Position numbers and translations under genes: made by a program
The notes under the pieces: generated by a model
What the model was told of the DNA's origin: nothing
Database searches by the model: none
Seen by the model: only the letters and a program-made list of their open reading frames with translations
Origin: Trichomonas vaginalis G3
Lineage: Eukaryota; Parabasalia; Trichomonadida; Trichomonadidae
DNA length: 64,000 nucleotides
Direction of reading: 5' to 3'
NCBI RefSeq assembly: GCF_026262505.1
Contig: NC_067203.1
Span: forward strand, 16,194,392-16,258,391
Shown: piece by piece, positions 11,059 through 20,270 of the stretch
Position numbering within the stretch: the stretch's first letter is position 1
Layout of the letters: each line of letters opens with the position of its first letter

Positions 11059-12237
11059 ATGAAAGAACAAATTCGTAATTATTTTAACACAACTCGAATA
11101 ATAACAATTGTATGCAACATAGTGTTGAGTATAGCATCAGCATATGTGATGCATTATATTGTTGGCCCGACTGCAAATGAAAATTATTGGATCTCTCCTG
11201 AAAATATAGACAAATCTTTTCAAAAAATGTTGGAATATACGAAAGATGTTGATTACAAGTCAGAATTCATTGGCGAATGCAGAAAATTTATCAAAATTTT
11301 AAAGAATCCTTCATTAAAGTTCGGCACACTTAATAACTACGCATTAAACAAAATAGCAGATAGAATACCAAACATTGTTTTAGGATTGATGTATAATCCT
11401 GAGTTTGCAGATAATGTTAAATTATTAAATGAATTATTTAGAGTATACTTACTAATTACTAGTCATCATGAAACATACTACTCAAATCTGAAGCATGCAT
11501 ACGAATCATCCACGTATTCTTTCGAAGAAGAAATTTATCATTTTAAATACAACTTAACTACGTATGATGGCATTAAAAAGAAGTTTAATCCTGGTCTATT
11601 AAAGCCAATCTTCAACACTACATATTCAAGAGAGTACGAAAAAAACATAATCGAACAAACTTACCCTCTTCGGCTTTTTATTCGAGCATACGCTCTAATT
11701 GAAGACATGCCGAACATTCTACAGTATTTTGCGTACATGGTTCATATCAATTGTGTCTCAAATGAGTATTGGTGCCGAAAATTTTTCAAAGAAGTGAAAA
11801 AACAAAATTTAGAATACTTCCCTTTCCTTTTAGATCGAATTACTCCAACATTCGAGCTTGTTGGAATGAAAGAAGTCTGTGAAGCTCTTAAATGGGCTCG
11901 TTCTCTCAACTCCTCATCGAGTACAAATGCTTCAAAAGATCTCATTTCTGCATTGAAAGAATTTTATTGTGCAACTGATTATTATCACTATGATTACGGA
12001 TTTAACAAATTTGAAGATGAAGAATATGATGATACACCTTATTCTATTGTTTCTGGTAAGATGTATGATGCTTCCATTGATCCAAATAATGAAATACTAA
12101 ATGACGATGATTCAAATTATGATGATGAGGATTATAATGATTCAAGCAAAGAAACTTATTACTATGATGATGTAGATTATAATGCTGATGATGAGAATGA
12201 AACAAAAGACACTTCAAATGAAAAAGAAGAACTTTAA
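11059..12237 (+). CDS. Single-pass membrane protein with acidic D/E/Y-rich tail, unknown function
   Basis: 392 residues. Residues about 14-36 form one hydrophobic helix near the N-terminus (IITIVCNIVLSIASAYVMHYIV), a signal anchor or uncleaved signal. Residues about 40-300 are a mostly helical soluble domain that I do not recognise, with several cysteines near 230-240 and 305. From about residue 310 the chain becomes a low-complexity tail dominated by Asp, Glu, Asn, Ser and Tyr (repeated DDD/YDD patterns). The start is supported by TCA plus an A-run 11 bases upstream. It is the only plus-strand gene in the first 19 kb. Base composition matches the neighbours, so there is no sign of transfer. 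No family is proposed; it may be lineage-specific. Confidence 0.65.
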   Translation: MKEQIRNYFNTTRIITIVCNIVLSIASAYVMHYIVGPTANENYWISPENIDKSFQKMLEYTKDVDYKSEFIGECRKFIKILKNPSLKFGTLNNYALNKIADRIPNIVLGLMYNPEFADNVKLLNELFRVYLLITSHHETYYSNLKHAYESSTYSFEEEIYHFKYNLTTYDGIKKKFNPGLLKPIFNTTYSREYEKNIIEQTYPLRLFIRAYALIEDMPNILQYFAYMVHINCVSNEYWCRKFFKEVKKQNLEYFPFLLDRITPTFELVGMKEVCEALKWARSLNSSSSTNASKDLISALKEFYCATDYYHYDYGFNKFEDEEYDDTPYSIVSGKMYDASIDPNNEILNDDDSNYDDEDYNDSSKETYYYDDVDYNADDENETKDTSNEKEEL

Positions 12238-12754
12238 TTAATTAAATTTTTTGTATGATTTATTAATAAATAAACTATTTATATATAGAAGTTTTCTACA
12301 CTTGACTATGTTCTTTTAAGTCCAATGTTCTAAACATTTGAATTTAATGAAAGATATTTCGATGTTTAAGGATGCACTTACCACTTTCTGACTTTAATTC
12401 AATTTTTTTGACACCCAAGCTTTATATCCCAATATCCTAAGGTCAAAAGTTAATATATTTTGGTTAGGAGAAAGTAAATATAAATCATTATATAGTACAT
12501 AATCTGGCTGCTATACTTTTCTGCTATTAAAATAAAGATATATTGATTTTTACATAGCATGTCAGACAAGTGGTAAGAAATAATCTGATTTCAATTCAAA
12601 ATTTCTAACAACGGGCGTGAATCATCAATGATACAATTCACGCAAATGGGCGGAAATTTGGATTATACTCAACTGGGCGGCACTAAACCCTTCAACAACT
12701 GAAGAAATTTTATCAATTGATATAAATTTTTATTAAGTTTGAATTTTTTTAATA
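12238..12754. other. Intergenic between convergent genes
   Basis: About 520 bp of AT-rich spacer holding the 3' ends of the acidic membrane protein and the flavin oxidoreductase. A slightly more GC-rich patch (12600-12700) contains no frame or RNA gene I can support. Confidence 0.35.
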
Positions 12755-13825
12755 TTATATCCAGCATTTAACGCCATGTTCATCTTTCATGATGCACTGA
12801 CCACATGAGATACATTTCATCTTTTTACCTTCACGAAAGTGTTGGACAACATGAGTATCAGCAATTGTTGGACGTCCAAGAGAGATAAGATCTGCACCTT
12901 CGTTTAGTGCCTTGATCATTGTCTCTGCTTTTCTTATTCCACCAACAACTGCAATGGCAGCCTTTGTTGAGGATCTCACAACAGGAAGAGTTGGAATGTT
13001 ATAGCCTTCTTTCAACGGAAAGTCCTTACGACGCATAAATATGTTTGTCGATCTTAATGTAGTTGAAGATTCCTGGAAACCACATGAAACTTCCCATAAG
13101 TCCATCTCTGGAATTGCAGCCATTGTTGCGGCCAAATCTTTTGGCATTACGCCAGGATTTCCTTGTTTACAGTCATCTCCATTGATCTTGATTCCAATTA
13201 CAAATTCTTTACCTGTTTCTTTCCTGATTGCATCAACAATTTCTACAAGAATCCTTCTCCTGTTTTCTGGGCTGCCACCGTATTGATCTTCTCTGTGATT
13301 TGTTATCGGTGATAAGAAACTAGATATCAAATATCCATGAGCACCATGAAGTTTTATTCCATCTACACCAACCTCTTGAAGACGTTTTGCACATTTCCTA
13401 TAATTATCAATTACTTCGGAAATCTCCATAAGAGTCATTTCTCTTGAACCTTCCTGGAATTTTGAAGGTCCACGTGGTTGTTCACCTGTGAACTTAAAGT
13501 TTGTATATAAGCCAGCATCGCAAACTTGGAATAATGTTTTGGCACCAACCCTGTGAATGTATTCCACAGTTGATCTCCAAGCCTCCGCTTGTTTTTCATT
13601 CTCCATGCCGCCTTGGCCCTCACAAGCACGTCCACTTCTTTGAAGGTAAAGGTATTCTGGAATTATAAGGCCCATGCCACCATCAGCCATATCTTTGTAG
13701 TAATTTAGCAAAGATTGTTTCGGAATTCCATCTGCATCGCAGCCATTCATGAAAACTGGAGAGCGCATGAACCTGTTCTTTATTGTTATGCTACCAACTT
13801 TGACGGGAGTAAACAATTTGTCCAT
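12755..13825 (-). CDS. Old-Yellow-Enzyme family NADH:flavin oxidoreductase with C-terminal Fe-S cysteines
   Basis: 356 residues forming one FMN-binding TIM barrel. The N-terminus KLFTPVKVGSITIKNRFMRSP is the family start. HGAHGYL (160-166) carries the paired histidines of the active site and is followed by the conserved SP..NHR.DQYGGS..NR segment (172-190); the C-terminal phosphate-binding region contains VVGGIRKAET and LGRP. The last 20 residues hold Cys 338, 341, 344 and 354, like the 4Fe-4S cluster site of 2,4-dienoyl-CoA reductase/trimethylamine-dehydrogenase-type enzymes. Unlike those 640-700-residue enzymes, the NAD(P)H-binding flavoprotein half is absent and the chain ends just after the cluster. 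It probably reduces activated C=C bonds or quinone-like substrates in the cytosol. An initiator TCATTTTTT (13842 downwards) sits 15 bases before the ATG. Bacterial-like enzymes of this type are common in trichomonads. Confidence 0.85.
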   Translation of the reverse strand: MDKLFTPVKVGSITIKNRFMRSPVFMNGCDADGIPKQSLLNYYKDMADGGMGLIIPEYLYLQRSGRACEGQGGMENEKQAEAWRSTVEYIHRVGAKTLFQVCDAGLYTNFKFTGEQPRGPSKFQEGSREMTLMEISEVIDNYRKCAKRLQEVGVDGIKLHGAHGYLISSFLSPITNHREDQYGGSPENRRRILVEIVDAIRKETGKEFVIGIKINGDDCKQGNPGVMPKDLAATMAAIPEMDLWEVSCGFQESSTTLRSTNIFMRRKDFPLKEGYNIPTLPVVRSSTKAAIAVVGGIRKAETMIKALNEGADLISLGRPTIADTHVVQHFREGKKMKCISCGQCIMKDEHGVKCWI

Positions 13826-13833
13826 TCCTTTTT

Positions 13834-13842
13834 AAAAAATGA
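13834..13842 (-). promoter_or_regulatory. Initiator-like element of the flavin oxidoreductase gene
   Basis: TCATTTTTT on the minus strand, its A 15 bases before the ATG at 13825. It matches the trichomonad initiator pattern and the usual distance. Confidence 0.4.
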
Positions 13843-14822
13843 AGTAAATTTTTATATTTCAATTTTTTGTGTAGATAAAGCAGTTAGCTGGACAATCGTA
13901 AACTATTCAAATTTCGATAGAGGGTATTCAATTTATACAATGTAAAGTAATGACCGAACACTCATTCGAAAAAAGAATCACACTATGGAATATTGATTAA
14001 AACTTAAATCGATTATTTTGCCTCAAATTTTTATTGAACTTTCACTAATGAAGAATTTTAATGAGTTGATATCAATTCTATACTTGTAAGCATAATTTCA
14101 GAAACGATTTTTTCTCTTTCAAGATTTTTGACAATAATTTTTGAGGAACAATTGAAATTTATAAAACTCTGTCAATATATTTGGGATTAACATATACTGT
14201 GATCATATGATTTATTGCTCTTGCAATGATTAACGAATAGAACGTGATAGAGAATTCTAGAAAATGCAAATTTCAATCCAAAAAAAAAATTATCAATTTT
14301 AAATAATTATCATTAATTTTATTTTGTGTATATTTAATATGAATCATTAGATCATGACCATTGCCTAAATTCAATAATTTAAAAAAATTAATCAAATTTC
14401 AAAAATTACAAATAAAAATGAATCTTCAAATATTAATTCCATATTGGATTAATATCATAATATTTGGAAAATATAAATTTTGCATTCAGCATCAAGAGAA
14501 TCATTTTTGATTTGCTAAAGTTTTCTATTCATTAAGAACTTTGAGCTCTCGTATACTATTGTTTTGAAGAGGTTAATAAGAAATAACCAAAAACAATTTG
14601 TATATTCCCAGACACATTTACATCTACATCAAAAACTAAATTCTTAAAATCAGGTGATTTATTGTAAAAGAAATCGAGATGCTTAATAATATTGTCAAGC
14701 AAACAAAAACTGATCATAAAGGTTGACAGATGTGTTACACCTTTAAAATCACATCAATATTTTTTAAATAATAGATCTTTATAAACTCTATAAAAAAATA
14801 AATAAAAGATAATAAAAAAAGC
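13843..14822. other. Intergenic, about 1 kb, nothing recognised
   Basis: Very AT-rich, with several poly-A/T runs (for example around 14281). No domain-bearing frame, tRNA or long repeat was seen. Confidence 0.35.
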
Positions 14823-17720
14823 TTAATCTTTTTTGATTTCTTCATTGAGGTAAAGAGACTTTGTGAACACAATACCTCTGTTTATCAAAGGCCTTGCCTC
14901 TTTCTCTATGTATTCTGCGAGAGATTTGTTTCCGAAAATGTCAGCAGCCTTTGAAACTTGTCCAAGTAATTCGTCCAATCTCTTGATTGTTCTGACGATT
15001 GATCCTTCGTAATATGTCGGATAATCCTTCATTATTGACTGGAAATCAGCACCCATTGCCCAACTCTCAACTAGTTTCACGAAACTTGGATTGAACTGTG
15101 ACATGAAAATTTCTTTGTCCAAGGGAACACCGCACGCCAAACTCATGTCTGCGATCTTTGACGCTGTGTTCTGAAGTGTTTTCCATTGGTCTTCGTATCC
15201 TTCGAGATCTGGTTTGTCATTCTTTTCTTCGCTGATGAAACAAGACAAAATAGAACAAATCATTGATGCAGAGTATTCAGGTTTTATCCAACCATTAACT
15301 AATAATTCAGTAATAACAATTTCATCACAAGAATTAACTGATGCAGCAACTCTTCCTTTCAATGTAATTACAACTCCTTTTCCTTCCATTGTTTCAACTT
15401 CTTCAACGAAACCGAGTTGTAACAAAAGCTGCATCATTGCATCCAAATCTCCTTGGTTTGCGAGTAATTCCATATCAGAAATCTTCTTGTTTAATGTCTC
15501 GATTTCATCTTCAAGATTTCTTTTCGTAATGAAATCGTGAAGAGTCTTTTCATCAACATCTCCTAATGCATGAACTGAATCTAATAATCTGTTGTATTCT
15601 TCTTCAGATTTAAGATATTCTTCTCTGAATTTTTCATTGCATAAATCACGATGATTTACATTGGAAATTCCACTTTTTGCCATGTTATCAACTGATTTCA
15701 TTATCTGAGAAACCATTTTGTTGTTCAATGAATCAAAAGAAACAGTGACAATATGTGGAGACACTTCTTCAAACTCTGTAAGACCAACAGAGATCAATGT
15801 TGGCTGTGATTTAGCTTTGCTTTTTGATGGAGGAACAACATTTCCTTCTATTGTCGTAACAGCATTCGAAATAACAGTAAGAACACCTTTATGAGGGGGA
15901 GTCACCACTACACAATAACCCCACTCCCTTAATTTCACAATTTTCCCTGGGATTAAGAAATTCTTAGCGTTTTCTTCATCAAAAATCATCTTTTTCATTT
16001 TGTTTTGGAGTAAACGGAGTTTTTCTTGCATTTCGACCTTGAGCTTTGTCTTCTCTGCATCTGTAAGTTCGATTGCATCTGCTTGTGTCTTGATTTCGTT
16101 CAATCTGCGCTTTAATTCAGGAATTTGTCTTTCCATTTGGAATTGGTGGAAAGAAGAGCGCATGATTCTCTTTGGATTGCCATTGGCACTTGTAAGGGAG
16201 TTAAGAATCATGTTGTATGTGACTCGGAACTCACTGTTCAATGGCTGAGCACCAGATGTCATCAAAGCCTTCAAATCTGCTGGTGATGGCTCTCCGCCGT
16301 AGTTGATGACAACAGCACCGAACTGATCTTTGTTTCTACGGCCTGCTCTGCCGGCCATTTGGATGAATTCCGAAGTATGAATAGTACGAAGTTCGTTTCC
16401 ATCGAATTTCTGAAGGGAATTGAATACGACGGTTTTGGCCGGCATATTCAATCCCATGGAAAATGTCTCCGTGGCAAACAAAACTTTGATAAGGTGATAT
16501 TGGAACAAAAGTTCAACAACTTCCTTAAGAATCGGCATGAGACCGCCATGGTGGACTCCAATACCACGTTCAACAAGTCTTTTCATGTGTTTAATTTGGG
16601 GAAGATTTCGGTCGGCTTCGTTTGGAATTCTTTGGATAGCGTTCTGGAAGACCTCAGTAACGTAGTATTTTTCTTCTGGCTTCAAAAATGTACGTTCGCC
16701 AAGAGATTCGTGAATATTATCGCATTCTTTGCGGCTAAACACGAAAACGATCATTGGGTAGAGGTTGGAGTTGTATAAGTTCTCGATTATTTTGCATGTA
16801 TGTTGGCCAAGAGCCTTTTTTGAGACTTTTGATTTTGTAGTTTCAGAAGATTTGACTTGTACGCTGCCAAATGTCTTGGAAGCGCCGGCATTCGACTTAA
16901 CACTTGCGCAGGCAAGAGCAAATTGCTGGTCGTTGATCTCTCCCTCTGCATTTCTCACCATATAAGGTTTTGGCTGTCCTAAAGGTGAAAGATAGAAGTG
17001 GAGAGGTACTGGACGGCGTTCTGTGTAAACTACGTGACATACTTGTTTGTGCGTAGTGGCAATCCATTCACTGAATTCGCGTGCATTTGGAATTGTGGCT
17101 GAAAGAAATACGAATCTGACATCGTCTGGGAGCATGATGATTGACTCTTCCCAAACAACGCCGCGACTACGATCTTTCATGTAGTGAACTTCATCGTAAA
17201 CAACCCATGATAACTCACGAATTAAAGTATCTTGCATGAAGAGCATCATTCTAAGAATTTCGGTTGTCATGACGAGTACTGATGCGCTTGGATTGATTGT
17301 AACATCACCAGTTAAAAGGCCAACGCAGCCTTTGCCAAATCTTGGTTCAAATTCATCAGCAAGCTCTTTGTATTTCTGATTGGAAAGAGCTTTGATGGGT
17401 GATGTATAAACGACGCGTGAATTGTTCTGTAATGCTGAGACAATGGCGTATTTGGCAATAACAGTTTTACCAGCTGATGTGTGTGCGGAAACTAGTACTG
17501 ATTCTTTATTGTGTACGCATGCTATAGCGCATTTTTGGAATTCATCAAATTCAAAATCGTACTTTAAGTATGGTTCTTCAGGAAATTTGACATCTTCAAG
17601 CGTATGTGTACCATCTGGAAGCGCAGCGAAGTGGAGGACGTTGTCACCTTCAATTTCGAACTTCACAGTGGACGCTTGTGGAGCCTTCGGGATTAAATCT
17701 TCAATCGCCGAAGATTTCAT
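14823..17720 (-). CDS. MTR4: MTR4-type Ski2-like DExH RNA helicase (nuclear exosome cofactor)
   Basis: 965 residues, against about 1,040-1,070 in yeast and human MTR4; the N-terminal extension is shorter. Helicase motifs are all present: AHTSAGKT (79-86, ATP-binding loop), TSPIKALSNQK (106-116), DEVH (176-179), SAT (207-209), FVFSRKECD (326-334), VHHGGL (389-394), FATETFSMGLNMPAKT (415-430) and QMAGRAGRR (454-462). A helical linker is followed by the arch/KOW insert (around 585-690, including GKIVKLREWGYCVVV) and the C-terminal DSHCT domain (about 800-965). In the nucleus it unwinds RNA and feeds it to the 3'-5' exosome for rRNA maturation and decay, in TRAMP-like complexes. The insert in the arch distinguishes MTR4 and SKI2 from plain DEAD helicases, and the compact N-terminus favours MTR4. 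The context TCATGAAA places the TCA directly on the start codon. Confidence 0.92.
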   Translation of the reverse strand: MKSSAIEDLIPKAPQASTVKFEIEGDNVLHFAALPDGTHTLEDVKFPEEPYLKYDFEFDEFQKCAIACVHNKESVLVSAHTSAGKTVIAKYAIVSALQNNSRVVYTSPIKALSNQKYKELADEFEPRFGKGCVGLLTGDVTINPSASVLVMTTEILRMMLFMQDTLIRELSWVVYDEVHYMKDRSRGVVWEESIIMLPDDVRFVFLSATIPNAREFSEWIATTHKQVCHVVYTERRPVPLHFYLSPLGQPKPYMVRNAEGEINDQQFALACASVKSNAGASKTFGSVQVKSSETTKSKVSKKALGQHTCKIIENLYNSNLYPMIVFVFSRKECDNIHESLGERTFLKPEEKYYVTEVFQNAIQRIPNEADRNLPQIKHMKRLVERGIGVHHGGLMPILKEVVELLFQYHLIKVLFATETFSMGLNMPAKTVVFNSLQKFDGNELRTIHTSEFIQMAGRAGRRNKDQFGAVVINYGGEPSPADLKALMTSGAQPLNSEFRVTYNMILNSLTSANGNPKRIMRSSFHQFQMERQIPELKRRLNEIKTQADAIELTDAEKTKLKVEMQEKLRLLQNKMKKMIFDEENAKNFLIPGKIVKLREWGYCVVVTPPHKGVLTVISNAVTTIEGNVVPPSKSKAKSQPTLISVGLTEFEEVSPHIVTVSFDSLNNKMVSQIMKSVDNMAKSGISNVNHRDLCNEKFREEYLKSEEEYNRLLDSVHALGDVDEKTLHDFITKRNLEDEIETLNKKISDMELLANQGDLDAMMQLLLQLGFVEEVETMEGKGVVITLKGRVAASVNSCDEIVITELLVNGWIKPEYSASMICSILSCFISEEKNDKPDLEGYEDQWKTLQNTASKIADMSLACGVPLDKEIFMSQFNPSFVKLVESWAMGADFQSIMKDYPTYYEGSIVRTIKRLDELLGQVSKAADIFGNKSLAEYIEKEARPLINRGIVFTKSLYLNEEIKKD

Positions 17721-17867
17721 GAAGATTTTGCCTCTTCCCCTTTATATTTTTAGAAGACCCAATATTTAGCATTATTGCTGAATTTAATATCAATAAACTC
17801 GTGGTAATAATATTTGATTAATAATCTTAGAAGGAGAAAAAATAATATCAAATTTCAAAATGAATTT

Positions 17868-18869
17868 TTATTTTTCGTCTAAAATCAGGAAGATAAAGGT
17901 ATAGATATGCATAAAATTTCCGAGATAGATATTTCTAATACATGAATTTATGTATTCGAAAGAGTGTTGCAAAGTAATAGTGCAATATCCGTTGCCAATG
18001 TGGCCTGTTTCTTCAGATCCGTTAGGATTTAGGAAATTTTGATTTCCTGGTATGGATAAGGCATTATCTAAGTAGAAATCACGACTAACTTTATAATTTT
18101 CAGGAACAAAAATTTTTGTCGATTCATTGAGGACAAAACCAGACCCTCCACCGCCCCCAATTCCAAGGCAGCCACCGCCACCACCATACCAACCTCCACC
18201 ACCGCCGCCGCCATCCCATCCTTGGCCTCCCTTTCCGAAATCTCCTGGAGTTCTTCTGCAAGTTGAACCAACTTTTTCCCCTTCATTTATAGTTCCACCC
18301 TTGGCAAAATATGTTGCGTATGAACCGGCAGTATATCCTTCTTTTGCAGCATCTAAACCAGGAATACCTCCGCCATTTCCACCTCTTCCCCAAGGCGGTT
18401 CATGGCTTCCGCCGGCCCCCCCGGCAACGATAAAACGTGACAAAAGACTTTCTGTATCGTTCCATTTTCCGCCAATTAAGCGTATATCAGTGGCACCGCC
18501 ACCGCCTCCGAATGAGGAATCGCCGACATCAGCAATATCTGGTCCGCCTCCGTTATAGCCGCCAAGCGGGCCGCCGTAATTCGGCATGGAACCGATGTAA
18601 ACAAAAAATTCTGTTTTATTGTATAGATTCAGATAACCTTTGGAGTATCCTCCTCCAGTGATATATTTAGAACTAGCTTCTGCACCATATTTTCCTTGGT
18701 TGCCGACGCCACCAGAGCCTGATGCGCCCCAAACTTCAAGAAGATATCTTCCTGGTTTTAGTAAAACAGAATATGGTTGGCATTCAAATTTGTCAGTACA
18801 TGGATATGGGAATAAATACTTGTTATCGATAAAGTCACTCTTAAAATAGGCGATATTATCCGAAATGAA
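17868..18869 (-). pseudogene. Glycine-rich ALK-like surface protein, no start codon, kinase part absent
   Basis: An open frame of 334 codons with no suitable ATG. The reading starts after a stop at 18872-18870. The N-terminal part (about PYPCTDKFECQPYSVLLKPGRYLLEVWGASGSGG) is the usual entry of the glycine-rich domain found in ALK/LTK-type receptors and in many trichomonad surface proteins. It is followed by glycine runs (GGGGGGGWYGGGGG, GIGGGGGSG) and paired cysteines. The first ATG (18587) would cut through the domain, so it is unlikely to be a true start. After the glycine-rich domain only a short hydrophobic tail follows; no kinase domain is seen. Likely a 5'-truncated relic or a gene with an undetected first exon that would supply a signal peptide. 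The composition (G-rich, hence GC-rich) stands out from the neighbours. Confidence 0.6.
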
Positions 18870-19093
18870 TCAAAAAAATAAAGGTATACCCACTTCTTTA
18901 AGGTTATTTTTGGATATGAAGGCTATCTTTACTCAGCTTTAAGCATAAAAATTAACGTGCAGTATTCAATTGCTATCGCGAATAATTTTTACATCACAAT
19001 ATTTTTTTTATTGTCTTTTATATTTAACAACCTTTAATGTATTAAAACCCTTATGAAAAGATTTTTAATTTTAAGTAATTTAAACTAGCGAAT

Positions 19094-19501
19094 TTACCAG
19101 TACCTGCGGAAGCCTTTTGGACGATAATATTTGAATGCTTGATATTTAACAACATCACCTGGCTTTGGAGCATGAATCATACCGGCACTGTTGACGCAGA
19201 TACCAACATGATAAGCTGGGTTGCCATAGTAAGCAACATCACCAGGAGAGCCATTACCTGATTTGCCGCCTTTAGCTATTTGAGAAGCAGTACGAGCAAT
19301 GTTGTTAATGCCGCATTTGTTGTGGCAGTACTTAACTAAACCAGAGCAGTCGAAGGAATTTGGACCGTTGCCGCCATAAACATATGGGCAGCCTTTCTTT
19401 GACTGGGCAACAGCGAGAATCTGGTCACCAAGACCGTTTGACGCTAATTGATGGTGGTGCGTTCTACGAGAGCATGCAAGGGTGAATAATAATCCTAACA
19501 T
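19094..19501 (-). CDS. Secreted NlpC/P60-family cysteine peptidase (bacterial-type)
   Basis: About 135 residues from the ATG at 19501. The N-terminus MLGLLFTLACS is a short signal peptide. The catalytic domain shows YVYGGNGPNSFDCSGL with the nucleophile Cys52, YHVGICV with His98 and a third polar position near His110, the Cys-His-His arrangement of NlpC/P60 enzymes. These cut the stem peptide of bacterial peptidoglycan between D-gamma-glutamate and the diamino acid. In trichomonads, NlpC/P60 genes are established lateral transfers from bacteria, used against bacteria in the host tract. The longer frame beginning at 19594 opens with TTG and lacks a proper signal, so 19501 is chosen; here the TCA motif overlaps the start (TCATG). 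The gene lies 213 bp from element 1. Confidence 0.88.
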   Translation of the reverse strand: MLGLLFTLACSRRTHHHQLASNGLGDQILAVAQSKKGCPYVYGGNGPNSFDCSGLVKYCHNKCGINNIARTASQIAKGGKSGNGSPGDVAYYGNPAYHVGICVNSAGMIHAPKPGDVVKYQAFKYYRPKGFRRYW

Positions 19502-19700
19502 GAGAATAAACTCTGGGAGGTTATTATCTGAAATTTGAGAACTATTCACAATTGTTCCGGCAAAATGCCATGATCTGATTTTTTTGATGATCAAAATAAG
19601 AAAATATTAAAATGTTATAGGATTAAATAAAAAATGTGCAACCAAAAAATGAAAAGAACAAATAATCGATTTTCCCTCAATAATTCTGATAAATGTTAGA

Positions 19701-19713
19701 TCGTACAGTCAGA
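19701..19713. repeat. Target-site duplication, left copy (element 1)
   Basis: TCGTACAGTCAGA, repeated exactly at 36250-36262 on the other side of element 1. Because the element ends TTGTT...AACAA and the flanking bases are A/T, the duplication can be read as 11 to 13 bp. Confidence 0.85.
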
Positions 19714-20270
19714 TTGTTATAGACCGAAAATAGATTTTTTCGGTTTTCTCTTCAAATAATTGAAAGAATGATACTATTATAGGTTTATTATATTATATAG
19801 CATATAATCATGCTATAGCCGAAAATTATAAGTTTTGAGAAGATTGAATATAACACAAATAAATTTGAATGTAAGTTAAATTGCTTGTTGTTTTTAATAG
19901 GTATTTAATGAGAAATCCAATATTGCAAAATGCAAATTGAATGATTAAAAGAACAGAAAAAGTCATTCTTTTCAATTTCGAATATGTTTCATTGTATTTA
20001 TAATTATATGGCAAATAAGATATTTAAACTGGATTTTTGAAGGAAAATTCACAAAATTGAATAAATTCAAATAATTTTTATTCAAAAATAAACTAGTTAT
20101 TTGAGTTTAATACTAATTATCTATTCAAACTACAAAGTTTGTAATTTAAAATATTTTGTGAGATCAGATTGAATTAATTAAAGGTTCTTTTCAATTAATA
20201 TTAATGACCATATTACGCATTTTCGAACATTCTAAACCAAATATATAAAATGGGAGACGAATGTTAAATT
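19714..20270 (+). repeat. Left terminal inverted repeat of element 1 (unique part)
   Basis: Matches the reverse complement of 35696-36249 with scattered single-base differences. It holds a small hairpin near the tip (CCGAAAATAG ... TTTTTTCGG) and the imperfect palindrome AGCATATAATCATGCT. It joins the tandem array directly after GGGAGACGAATG. A 62-codon frame inside (19826-20014) is not conserved in the other copy, so it is not a gene. Confidence 0.85.

Noticed and set aside
18127-18558. Proline-rich plus-strand frame of 143 codons
   Set aside because: It is the complement of the glycine-rich coding frame on the minus strand.
19826-20014. 62-codon frame in the arm of element 1
   Set aside because: Not kept in the opposite arm and no domain.
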